Origin: Desulfobulbaceae bacterium
GTDB taxonomy: Bacteria; Desulfobacterota; Desulfobulbia; Desulfobulbales; SURF-16
Length of the DNA: 49,059 nt
Direction: 5' to 3'
NCBI GenBank assembly: GCA_020444175.1
Contig: JAHLLM010000041.1
Span: 1 to 49,059 of the forward strand
The position numbers and the translations under genes were made by a program. Of this stretch, positions 33,177 to 41,470 are shown one piece after another (positions within the stretch are counted from its first letter, which is position 1; every line of letters begins with the position of its first letter). The notes below the pieces were generated by a model. The model was not told the DNA's origin and did not search any database. It was given only the letters and a program-made list of their open reading frames with translations.

Positions 33177-35609
33177 ATGGCAATTGCAAGTTCACTCTAT
33201 TCAAGCATCAGCGGCATCAACACCATGGGAAATGCCATGGCGGTTTTGGGCGATAACGTGGCCAACGTTAACACACTGTCCTTTAAGTCAAGCCGCAGTA
33301 TCTTTCAGGATGTGTTGTCACAATCGGTTTCCACGGCTTCCGGTTCCAGGCAGGTTGGTCGCGGTGTAACCCTGAGTACGGTTGATGCTCTTTTTGCCCA
33401 GGGTTCCTTCCAGAGTTCCTCCATATCCACGGACATGGCCATTGGCGGTCAGGGCTTTTTCATGCTGCGCTCCGCCGAGGCCTCCGAGGCCAATCTCTAC
33501 ACTCGGGCCGGTGAGTTTCGTTTTGACCAGGAAGGCTACCTGATTTCACCGGTGGGCCACTTTGTCCAGGGCTGGAGCATCGACCAGGTGACCGAGGAGA
33601 GAGCCGGAACAATCGGCGATATCCTCATTGATAAAACAACTCCCCCTGTTGAAACGACACTCATTGAGGTTATTACCAACGTTGATTCAAGGGAAGATAA
33701 TGAACTCAATGAAGTGCGGCTTTTTGATTCCTGGGACGGCAGAAACGCTGCAGCAGTCAAACCGTCTCCTCCCATCGACGCCAATCTCTATGACTATATC
33801 ACCACCATTAAGGTTTATGATTCAAAAGGCGCCAGCCACGATCTGACTGTCTATTTCGACCGTACCACCGAAGACAATGAGTGGGAATATATGATCACCT
33901 GCGACCCTTCCGAGGACCTGCGTAATCTTGATACCCGTGAGCAGGCTATTTACGCGCCAAACACCCGTTATAATTATGAGGATCACAAGGGAGCCGGAGC
34001 CCTGCTCTATGGCACCATTGAATTTGATACGTCGGGAAATATCAATGGTATTACCTCCTATAATGTGCCGCCCGACGGCAAGGTTGATCCTGCCCTGGAT
34101 GTCAATCGTAACACTTTAACAAATACGGATAGTTATTACACGCTTGAGTGTAACTTTACAGGCGACCTGCAGGCTAATCAGGAAATAGAGATCAACTTCG
34201 GGGCTCAATATACCGGCATTGTAACCCCGATCAAACAGACCCTGGTCAGTGAGCTGGGAGCCCTGGACAGCAATCTCTCCGGAGCAAGTTATATCACCGG
34301 GGAAACATACTGGCGTGATGTCTATGATAGAAATGGTCTGCAACTCTCCGGTGATGGAGGAGCAGGAACAAGCGACACTATAGCCTTAACGGGTTTTACC
34401 AATGATGGCACAGCGACATCTGTCACATATAACGTAAATTCAGATGCCAAGGTTCAGGAGTTTCTGGATGCGGTGGGAACAGCCTTTGATGCCACGGCCA
34501 CCATCGATGCCGTGGGGCGTCTGAAACTTGCCGATCTCACCTCCGGTGACAGCGGCATGTATGTCACCAGCATTGTATGTGACGGAACCATTGACAATCC
34601 AGGCACCAATGACGATGCAAACCCGTTCGGTGAAACCGGAACCAATGGGGACACGGTTCTGAATATTACTACTTCAAAGCGTAAAATCTATTCCCCGGGT
34701 CAGGGGCTCGGGGTGGGCGGCATCCCGCCGGTCGTCACCGCCAATACGCCCTGGGAGCAGGTTTTTGATTCAGGCGGCACGGCCCTGGATGGAACCCTGC
34801 CGGGGCAGGACGATCTGACCTTTGTCGGTTTTGACGCTGACGGCAATGCCGTGAACGCTAACTATACGGTAGATGCCGTGGAAACGCCGACAAATACCGG
34901 CACGGTGCAGGATCTCCTTGACTGGCTGGAAACCACCTTTATTGCCGACGCGGAAATAGATCATGCCGGACGTATTGTCCTCACCGATCGCAAAGCTGAT
35001 GAGGCCCAGACAGGTGGCTATACCAGTAAGCTGGCAATTACCTCGGTCAGTCCTGGGTCAGTGAGCGGTGCCGACCCATGGGGCAGTGGCGGCGCAGCAC
35101 CGTTTCTCACTGTGGAAGCCGATACCAGCGGTGAGGATTCCAGTCAACTTGGCGACAACGTCAGCGTCAGTTTCGCCCCCGAGGCCCTGGCGACAACCCA
35201 GTATGCCAACAGCTCAACCACTATTTTTCAGGACCAGAACGGCTTCTCCTCCGGCTTCCTGCAGGCCGTGGCCGTGGATACCGAAGGTGTCATGACCGGC
35301 AACTATTCCAATGGTCAGGTTTTGAAAAAAGCTCAGGTGGCCCTGGCAAATTTTGCAAGCCTTGAAGGCCTTTTCAAGCAGGGCGGTAATATTTTCTCGG
35401 AAACCACGGAATCAGGCGCACCTGTAACCGGTATTCCCGGCAGCAACGGTCTGGGAACCATTGCTCCAAACGCCCTGGAACAGTCAAACGTGGATATCGG
35501 TACCGAGTTTGTTAATCTCGTTACCATCCAGAGGGGCTTTCAGGCCAATACCAAAATCGTTACCACCACAGATGAGATGATTGCCGATGTTATTAATATG
35601 AAGAGGTAG
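33177..35609 (+). CDS. flgE: flagellar hook protein FlgE (long form)
   Basis: FlgE builds the flagellar hook. The 810-residue protein has the conserved N-terminus (SLYSSISGINTMGNAMAVLGDNVANVNTLSFKSSR) and C-terminus (NVDIGTEFVNLVTIQRGFQANTKIVTTTDEMIADVINMKR) that form the core coiled coil. It is about twice as long as E. coli FlgE (402). The extra length is in the outer variable region, where a unit of about 125 residues appears twice (about 372-505 and 522-648). Each unit begins WRDVYDRNG/WEQVFDSGG, contains a TFxGFxxDGxA-like stretch, and ends with a PFG/PFL..V segment. It is the last flagellar gene before a strong hairpin. Confidence 0.93.
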   Translation: MAIASSLYSSISGINTMGNAMAVLGDNVANVNTLSFKSSRSIFQDVLSQSVSTASGSRQVGRGVTLSTVDALFAQGSFQSSSISTDMAIGGQGFFMLRSAEASEANLYTRAGEFRFDQEGYLISPVGHFVQGWSIDQVTEERAGTIGDILIDKTTPPVETTLIEVITNVDSREDNELNEVRLFDSWDGRNAAAVKPSPPIDANLYDYITTIKVYDSKGASHDLTVYFDRTTEDNEWEYMITCDPSEDLRNLDTREQAIYAPNTRYNYEDHKGAGALLYGTIEFDTSGNINGITSYNVPPDGKVDPALDVNRNTLTNTDSYYTLECNFTGDLQANQEIEINFGAQYTGIVTPIKQTLVSELGALDSNLSGASYITGETYWRDVYDRNGLQLSGDGGAGTSDTIALTGFTNDGTATSVTYNVNSDAKVQEFLDAVGTAFDATATIDAVGRLKLADLTSGDSGMYVTSIVCDGTIDNPGTNDDANPFGETGTNGDTVLNITTSKRKIYSPGQGLGVGGIPPVVTANTPWEQVFDSGGTALDGTLPGQDDLTFVGFDADGNAVNANYTVDAVETPTNTGTVQDLLDWLETTFIADAEIDHAGRIVLTDRKADEAQTGGYTSKLAITSVSPGSVSGADPWGSGGAAPFLTVEADTSGEDSSQLGDNVSVSFAPEALATTQYANSSTTIFQDQNGFSSGFLQAVAVDTEGVMTGNYSNGQVLKKAQVALANFASLEGLFKQGGNIFSETTESGAPVTGIPGSNGLGTIAPNALEQSNVDIGTEFVNLVTIQRGFQANTKIVTTTDEMIADVINMKR

Positions 35610-35683
35610 GAGAGTCGGAAAGTCGGCAGAGCTAATAAGCTGATTACCATTCCTGGGAATCCAGGGAGCAAAAGTGTTTTTCT

Positions 35684-35772
35684 ACCACGAAGAGCACGAA
35701 GCACACGAAGAAAAGCCTTAAATTTTTTTCAAAACTTCGTGTGCTTCGTGCTCTTCGTGGTTTATTTTTTTG
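35684..35772 (+). terminator. 27-bp perfect inverted repeat after flgE (terminator)
   Basis: ACCACGAAGAGCACGAAGCA and seven further bases (35684-35710) pair perfectly with 35735-35761 across a 24-bp spacer. TTTATTTTTTTG follows on the plus strand, so it should terminate the flagellar transcript. Each arm is itself built from CACGAAG units. The minus-strand side has no T run, so it is a weaker terminator for cooC. Confidence 0.8.
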
Positions 35773-35785
35773 TTCTTTTTTGCGG

Positions 35786-36547
35786 TCAACTGAAGATTTT
35801 ATCAAATGCTGCAAAGGCCTCCTTTACCACCGGAACATCATCGGCCAGTTTCAGATAAGACCCACCGGTGATTTCCTGTTTGATAAGGTCGTCGCTTGAC
35901 GGAAAGATTCCGCCCAGGGGCAGGTCGCTCTCCTGAACCGCTTCTTTGATTTTGGCATCAAGCTCAGGCGTCATTGGTTCCGGGGCGCGGTTGACGATGA
36001 GGTGTTTGTTTTTGATTTCAAGTCCCAGCGGTCCGGTGAGTTCGGCTATGCGGCGGGCGGTCAATATGCCTCGGGCCGAGGGGTCGGAGACAATGAGGAG
36101 ATAATCGATGGAACGCAGGTTCATGCGGCTCAAATGTTCCATGCCCGCCTCATTATCCACCAGGATGTAGCGGTAGTTTGAAGCCAGATGGTCCATGGTC
36201 ATGGCAAGGTATTGGTTTGCCGAGCAGTAGCAGCCAGGGCCGTCCGGCTGTCCCATGACCAGAAGATCAAAGCCGCTTTCCTCAATAATGGCCTGCTGAA
36301 TTTTCATGTTCATAAACTGATCACGGGTCATGCCCGGCGGCATATCGCCTTTCAGGTCCTTTCGTATCTCTCCGATGGTCATATCCACAGGCAGCTCAAG
36401 AAGCTCGTTCAGGTTGCAGTTCGAGTCCGCATCAACGGCAAGAACCGGAGTGAGTTTTTTCTGCAGCAGGTATTTGATGAGCAGGGCGGAAGTTGTGGTT
36501 TTCCCTGTGCCGCCCTTGCCGGCCAGGGCTATTACTTTAGGTGTCAT
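35786..36547 (-). CDS. cooC: CooC-type ATPase (CO dehydrogenase nickel-insertion family)
   Basis: The 253-residue P-loop ATPase of the MinD/SIMIBI class has the deviant Walker A GKGGTGKTT (10-18), VDADSNCNLN, and the CxC motif in GPGCYCSAN (C106, C108) that binds metal at the dimer interface of CooC. Known CooC proteins insert nickel into the C-cluster of CO dehydrogenase or help acetyl-CoA synthase maturation. No CO dehydrogenase gene is in this window, so the client must be encoded elsewhere or the protein serves another nickel enzyme. It is a single minus-strand gene facing flgE. Confidence 0.87.
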   Translation of the reverse strand: MTPKVIALAGKGGTGKTTTSALLIKYLLQKKLTPVLAVDADSNCNLNELLELPVDMTIGEIRKDLKGDMPPGMTRDQFMNMKIQQAIIEESGFDLLVMGQPDGPGCYCSANQYLAMTMDHLASNYRYILVDNEAGMEHLSRMNLRSIDYLLIVSDPSARGILTARRIAELTGPLGLEIKNKHLIVNRAPEPMTPELDAKIKEAVQESDLPLGGIFPSSDDLIKQEITGGSYLKLADDVPVVKEAFAAFDKIFS

Positions 36548-36899
36548 GGGCTACTCCACTATTTACTTTTATATTATTCGGTAATGATTTTTAATCTGAG
36601 TTAATACAGATAAAACATAAACCGCAGAATGTCGAACAGGGAATGTCGAATGTTTAAGTTTTTTCATTCCTTCTGAGCCTCGAAATTTTCTGTTTTTTAT
36701 TCGACATTCTCTTTCAACCTGACATTGCCACCCTTCTTTATGGCCAATTGCTCCAGGTTCATCTCTTTTCCAGCAGATACCGCCATTAATCCCTTGCATC
36801 TTATAACTGAGTTGGTATTCTGTACCGTTTGATACCAGTCAAAGGCCGGATCACCACACGAAATACATAAAACTCTAAACTCAAATTTTGGGATACGAT
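36548..36899. other. cooC-ileS intergenic region with GAATGTCGAA repeats
   Basis: The region contains no convincing gene. GAATGTCGAACA (36628-36639) and GAATGTCGAAT (36641-36651) are followed by an inverted partner ATTCGACATTC (36699-36709), an 11-bp perfect stem. AAACTCTAAACTC lies just before ileS. Promoters for both divergent genes should be here, but none is clear. No T-box features were found. Confidence 0.6.
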
Positions 36900-39707
36900 A
36901 TGACAATGGATTACAGGGCCACGCTGAACCTGCCCAAGACAAAATTTAAAATGAAGGCAAACCTTGCCCAGAAAGAGCCTGAGCTGCTTAAGGTCTGGGA
37001 AAAAGAAGGACTGTACCAGCAGGTGCAGAAAATGACCGAAGGCAGACCTGTTTTTCTCCTGCATGACGGTCCTCCCTACGCAAATGGTTTTATCCATCTG
37101 GGAACCGCTTTTAACAAGGTTTTGAAAGACATCATTCTCAGATCAAAACGGATGTCCGGCTTTCATTGTGTCTATATCCCCGGCTGGGATTGCCACGGTC
37201 TTCCCATAGAACATAATGTTGACAAGGAACTGGGAAGCAAGAAGAAGGAGATCAGCACGCTTGCCTTTCGCGGTGCCTGCCGTAAATATGCCAAGAAGTG
37301 GATTGACAAGCAGAGGGCGGATTTTAAACGCCTCGGTGTGCTTGGCGACTGGGAGAATCCCTATCTGACAATTAATTATGACTATGAGGCCACCATTGCC
37401 AGGGAGTTTAACAGCTTCCTGTTAAACGGCTCTGTAACCCGCAGTAAAAAACCTGTCTACTGGTGTTCGTCCTGTACCACCGCCCTGGCTGAGGCAGAGG
37501 TGGAGTATGAAGATCACTCCTCGCCGTCCATCTATGTGAAATTTCCGGTGGAGAGCGATCTGAGTGAAGTTGTGCCCGAGCTTGCCGGAAAAAATGTTTC
37601 TGCCGTCATCTGGACCACCACTCCCTGGACTCTGCCCGCCAACCTGGCTGTGGCCATGCATCCGGCATTTACCTATGCTGCAGTGGAAACAGGGGAAGAC
37701 GTTTTTCTCATGGCTGAAGGCCTTGTGGAAAAGGCGTGCTCTGACTGCGGTATAACGGATTACAAGATTATTGCCACATTTTCAGCAGGTTCGCTTGAAG
37801 GGAAAAAATGCAAACATCCCTTTCTTGAGCGCGAATCACTGATCGTGCTGGCGGATTATGTCACCCTGGAAAGCGGAACAGGTTGCGTTCATACCGCCCC
37901 CGGCCATGGCCGGGAGGATTATCTGACCGGAATCAGATATGGCCTGCCCGTCTTGTCCCCGGTTGATAACCATGGCGCCTTCACCGATGAGGCGGGGCCG
38001 TACGTTGGAATGAATATTATGGAAGCCAATCCGCTGATCTGCGATGATTTGCGCAAGGGCGGATTCCTGCTTGAGAAGAAGGAGCTCTCCCACAGTTACC
38101 CCCATTGCTGGCGCTGCAAAAAACCGGTTATCTTCCGGGCAACGGAGCAGTGGTTTATTGGTATGGAAAACAATGACCTGCGGGAAAAGGCCCTTGCCGC
38201 CATTAAAAAAGTAAACTGGACACCCTCCTGGGGCATGGAACGCATTTACGGCATGGTTGAGAACCGTCCGGACTGGTGTCTTTCCAGGCAGCGCGCCTGG
38301 GGAGTCCCCATCACCGCCATTATGTGTGAAAAGTGCGGCGAAATCATGAACGACGAGGAGATAAACGAACGTATTGATGCCCTTTTTCGCAAGGAGGGCG
38401 CTGATGCCTGGTTCTCCCATGAACTGGAAGATTTTCTTGGCGCGGATAAGGTATGCCCCAAGTGCGGCTCCACGGATTTTTTCAAAGAGAATGATATTCT
38501 TGATGTCTGGTTTGACAGTGGGGTGAGCTATGCCGCCGTACTTGAAGGCCGGGGACTCACCACACCAGCGGATCTCTACCTTGAGGGAAGCGATCAGCAT
38601 CGCGGCTGGTTCCAGAGTTCACTTTTGGCCTCAGTGGGAACAAGGGGTGAGGCTCCTTACAAGGGGGTATTGACCCACGGCTTCGTGGTCGACGGTCAGG
38701 GGCGGAAGATGTCAAAAAGTGTGGGCAACGTTATCGCCCCTGGTGAAATTATCAAGGACTATGGGGCCGATATCCTCCGCCTCTGGGTTTCCTCAGAGGA
38801 TTACCGGGATGATATCAAAATTTCCGATGAAATCCTCAGACGTCTTTCCGATGCCTATCGCAAAATTCGAAACACAATTCGTTATATGCTGGGGAACTTG
38901 AGTGATTTCTCTCCGGCACAGGATTCGATTGCCCTGCAGGACATGCCGGAGCTGGACAGGTGGGCCCTGTCCCGCTTTGAGGTCTTGAAGCGCAAGGTCA
39001 TGAAGGCATATGAGGATTTTGAGTTTCATACTGTCTATCATACTGTTTACCAGTTCTGTACAGTGACAATGAGTTCGCTGTACCTTGATATACTCAAAGA
39101 CCGGCTTTATACGGAACTTGCCGACTCTCTGGAAAGGCGGGCCGCGCAAACGGTTCTTTATGAGATTCTTGACGGTCTTATCAGACTGATGAGTCCTGTT
39201 CTCTCCTTCACCGCTCCCGAGGTGTGGAAAAATTTGCCGGATGCTCCTGGAAGGGAAGAGAGTGTCTTTATGGCAAGTTTCCCTGCTCTTAAAGACGAGA
39301 ATCTGGATGAGGAGTTGAATCAGGTTTGGGAAAGGCTTGGTGACGTCCGGGCCGAGATAACCAAGGTGCTGGAGAAAGCAAGACAGGAGAAGGTAATCGG
39401 CCATTCCCTTGAGGCGGAGGTGTGGATCTGCGCCACCGGGGAGTTGGCAGATTTTATGGCGGATAAATGGGGCACTTTGGAAACCATAACCATTGTCTCA
39501 AAACTGCATAGAACCGAGAGCCCGGAGGATGGAGCCGTGACAGGCGAAGTATTGCCTGAACTATCCGTGCTGGTCAAGTCTGCTTCATCAGAGAAGTGCG
39601 AACGATGCTGGTTGCGCAGCGAAACCGTAGGCCAGAATCCGGATCATCCGACAATCTGCTCCCGCTGTTCCTCTGTTGTTGCCAAGCTTGGAGCTCAGGA
39701 GGATTAA
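36900..39707 (+). CDS. ileS: isoleucyl-tRNA synthetase
   Basis: IleRS charges tRNA-Ile and edits valine. The protein of 935 residues begins MTMDYRATLNLPKTKFKMKANLAQKEP, as in E. coli-type IleRS. The HIGH motif reads HLGT (66-69) in PPYANGFIHLGTAFNK, and KMSKS is at 603-607. The CP1 editing domain contains IWTTTPWTLPANLA, and a C-terminal zinc motif CERCW...CSRC is present. The ATG at 36900 is preferred. ATG 36906 is possible, and a TTG at 36888 gives a longer version. It overlaps lspA by one base. Confidence 0.96.
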   Translation: MTMDYRATLNLPKTKFKMKANLAQKEPELLKVWEKEGLYQQVQKMTEGRPVFLLHDGPPYANGFIHLGTAFNKVLKDIILRSKRMSGFHCVYIPGWDCHGLPIEHNVDKELGSKKKEISTLAFRGACRKYAKKWIDKQRADFKRLGVLGDWENPYLTINYDYEATIAREFNSFLLNGSVTRSKKPVYWCSSCTTALAEAEVEYEDHSSPSIYVKFPVESDLSEVVPELAGKNVSAVIWTTTPWTLPANLAVAMHPAFTYAAVETGEDVFLMAEGLVEKACSDCGITDYKIIATFSAGSLEGKKCKHPFLERESLIVLADYVTLESGTGCVHTAPGHGREDYLTGIRYGLPVLSPVDNHGAFTDEAGPYVGMNIMEANPLICDDLRKGGFLLEKKELSHSYPHCWRCKKPVIFRATEQWFIGMENNDLREKALAAIKKVNWTPSWGMERIYGMVENRPDWCLSRQRAWGVPITAIMCEKCGEIMNDEEINERIDALFRKEGADAWFSHELEDFLGADKVCPKCGSTDFFKENDILDVWFDSGVSYAAVLEGRGLTTPADLYLEGSDQHRGWFQSSLLASVGTRGEAPYKGVLTHGFVVDGQGRKMSKSVGNVIAPGEIIKDYGADILRLWVSSEDYRDDIKISDEILRRLSDAYRKIRNTIRYMLGNLSDFSPAQDSIALQDMPELDRWALSRFEVLKRKVMKAYEDFEFHTVYHTVYQFCTVTMSSLYLDILKDRLYTELADSLERRAAQTVLYEILDGLIRLMSPVLSFTAPEVWKNLPDAPGREESVFMASFPALKDENLDEELNQVWERLGDVRAEITKVLEKARQEKVIGHSLEAEVWICATGELADFMADKWGTLETITIVSKLHRTESPEDGAVTGEVLPELSVLVKSASSEKCERCWLRSETVGQNPDHPTICSRCSSVVAKLGAQED

Positions 39708-40216
39708 TGAAGAAAAAAAAGGGATGCCCGTTTTCCTTTCTGCTGGTTGTCGGTGGACTGGTTGTTGTGCTTGACCAGTATACCAAATGGCTTGTTCAGG
39801 AACATTTTTCTCTTTATGAGATAAAAAGGGTGATCCCCGGTTTTTTTAATCTGACCTACCTGCACAATAAAGGTGCTGCGTTTGGGCTGCTGGCTGATGC
39901 CAATCCTGCCTGGCGCGCTTATTTTTTTATATGTGTCGCCTGTATTGCCCTGATTTTTGTTTTTTTTGCTTTCTGCCACTACCAGGATAAGGGGCTGGGT
40001 TATGCATTGGCCTTTTCTTTTATTGCCGGTGGGGCGGTGGGCAACCTGATTGACCGGATCAGGTACGGCTCGGTGGTTGATTTTCTTGATTTTTATGTCA
40101 AATCATACCATTGGCCGGCGTTTAACGTAGCAGATTCCGCCATTGTCGTGGGTGTCTGTTTTTTCATACTGGCCGGTTTTTTTGAAAAAGAAGATAAACG
40201 CCTGGCTCTGCCCTGA
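39707..40216 (+). CDS. lspA: prolipoprotein signal peptidase LspA
   Basis: LspA cleaves lipoprotein signal peptides after lipidation. The 169-residue protein has four membrane helices and the catalytic aspartates in GNLIDRIRYGSVVDFLDF and FNVADSAI. NLTYLHNKGAAFG is the other conserved block. The ATG at 39707 is preceded by CAGGAGG inside ileS. ileS-lspA is a conserved pair. Confidence 0.97.
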   Translation: MKKKKGCPFSFLLVVGGLVVVLDQYTKWLVQEHFSLYEIKRVIPGFFNLTYLHNKGAAFGLLADANPAWRAYFFICVACIALIFVFFAFCHYQDKGLGYALAFSFIAGGAVGNLIDRIRYGSVVDFLDFYVKSYHWPAFNVADSAIVVGVCFFILAGFFEKEDKRLALP

Positions 40217-40286
40217 CATTGATTGGGGTGATGTGTGGGGCGTTATAGTGTGAAGTGAGTTAAAATATTGAATAAGGATTTTTTGA

Positions 40287-41249
40287 ATGACTCAGTATGT
40301 AAATAATGCGGCAAAAACCGCTTTTCTCTTTCCCGGACAGGGATCGCAGTTTGTCGGCATGGGACAGGGGTTTCTTGAGCAAAGTGACAAGGCCCGGGAT
40401 TTGATGGAAATGGCTGAAAAAATCAGTGGTTTTCCGCTCAAACGTTTTTGCCTTGAGGGGTCGATGGAAGAGCTGACCCGTACCGTTCATCTGCAGCCTG
40501 CCATGACGGTGCTGAATCTGATCTGCCTGCAGGCCGTGGTTGATGCAGGAGTTGGAGCGCAGTTTTTCGCGGGTCACAGCCTTGGCGAATATTCGGCACT
40601 GGCGGCGGCCGGAGTGCTGAGCGCCGAGGATACCATTGCCCTGGTAACCGAAAGGGGCAAATTAATGGAAAGGGAGAGCGCTGCTCATCCCGGGACTATG
40701 AGTGCCATCCTGAAGCTGGGCATTAAAGATGTTGAGGATATCGTCACAAAGGCGAAGGAGAAGGGTATTGTTGTCGCTGCCAATCACAATTCTGAAAAAC
40801 AGATTGTTATTTCAGGAGAGCGCGCAGGGGTGGAGGCCGCTTCGGCGCTTGCTGCCGAGAAAAAAGGTCGCGCCATAGCCTTGCCTGTGAGTGGTGCCTG
40901 GCATAGTCCCCTTGTTGCTGATGCTGTCCCAGATTTTGAAAAAGCCATGTCCCGGGCAACATTCTGTAAACCCGAGGGCCGCGTTTATTTCAATGTGACC
41001 GCTCAACCTGAAATGGATCCGCTGGAAATTCAGTCAATCATGAGCCGGCAGATTGCTTCTATGGTCAAGTGGTATGATACAATTGTGGCCATGCAGGAGC
41101 AGGGTGTCACGACGTTTATCGAAGTCGGGCCCAAGAAGGTGTTGACCGGCCTGCTGAAAAAAATATTGCCCAAGGATTACGATTGTAAGTGCCTGCAGGT
41201 TGAAGATCCTGCTTCTCTTCAGGAATGTCTGGATGTGATCGGGGATTAA
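40287..41249 (+). CDS. fabD: malonyl-CoA:ACP transacylase FabD
   Basis: FabD transfers malonyl groups from CoA to acyl carrier protein for fatty-acid synthesis. The 320-residue protein shows FPGQGSQ (15-21), the nucleophile motif GHSLGE with S98, the catalytic histidine in GAWHSPLV, and VGPKKVL near the end. It lies 70 bp after lspA with AAGGA before the ATG. The usual fabH/fabG/acpP neighbours are absent, so it is an isolated fab gene. Confidence 0.96.
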   Translation: MTQYVNNAAKTAFLFPGQGSQFVGMGQGFLEQSDKARDLMEMAEKISGFPLKRFCLEGSMEELTRTVHLQPAMTVLNLICLQAVVDAGVGAQFFAGHSLGEYSALAAAGVLSAEDTIALVTERGKLMERESAAHPGTMSAILKLGIKDVEDIVTKAKEKGIVVAANHNSEKQIVISGERAGVEAASALAAEKKGRAIALPVSGAWHSPLVADAVPDFEKAMSRATFCKPEGRVYFNVTAQPEMDPLEIQSIMSRQIASMVKWYDTIVAMQEQGVTTFIEVGPKKVLTGLLKKILPKDYDCKCLQVEDPASLQECLDVIGD

Positions 41250-41386
41250 ATTCTTTTTTCTATTTCTTGACTTTCTTGTCATATCCAATTATTTTTCCCC
41301 GTTTACTTGTGAATATTGATGGAGATGCAAAAGTCTCAGGACGAGCCGGAGCAAGGCGGCAAATCGACAACGTAAGAAGCCTGGAT

Positions 41387-41420
41387 CTGCTCACATCGTA
41401 TTTTTTTACAATGTGAGCAG
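41387..41420. repeat. foldback CTGCTCACAT...ATGTGAGCAG before ffh
   Basis: CTGCTCACAT (41387-41396) pairs perfectly with ATGTGAGCAG (41411-41420). The stem extends to 14 bp with one mismatch, closing on a loop of seven T. No T run follows on either side, so it is not a normal terminator. The word CTGCTCACAT also occurs inside the 153-bp elements, which may be chance or a remnant. Confidence 0.7.
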
Positions 41421-41470
41421 GTTTGCCATGTTCGTTGAAAATGAAAGCCCCCCGGCCAGAGTGATATTAT

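Noticed and set aside
36548-36899. T-box leader for ileS
   Set aside because: No T-box sequence or terminator/antiterminator pair was found; the region has GAATGTCGAA repeats instead.
41387-41420. Intrinsic terminator after fabD
   Set aside because: The T run is in the loop and not after the stem, and the hairpin is 138 bp beyond the stop.
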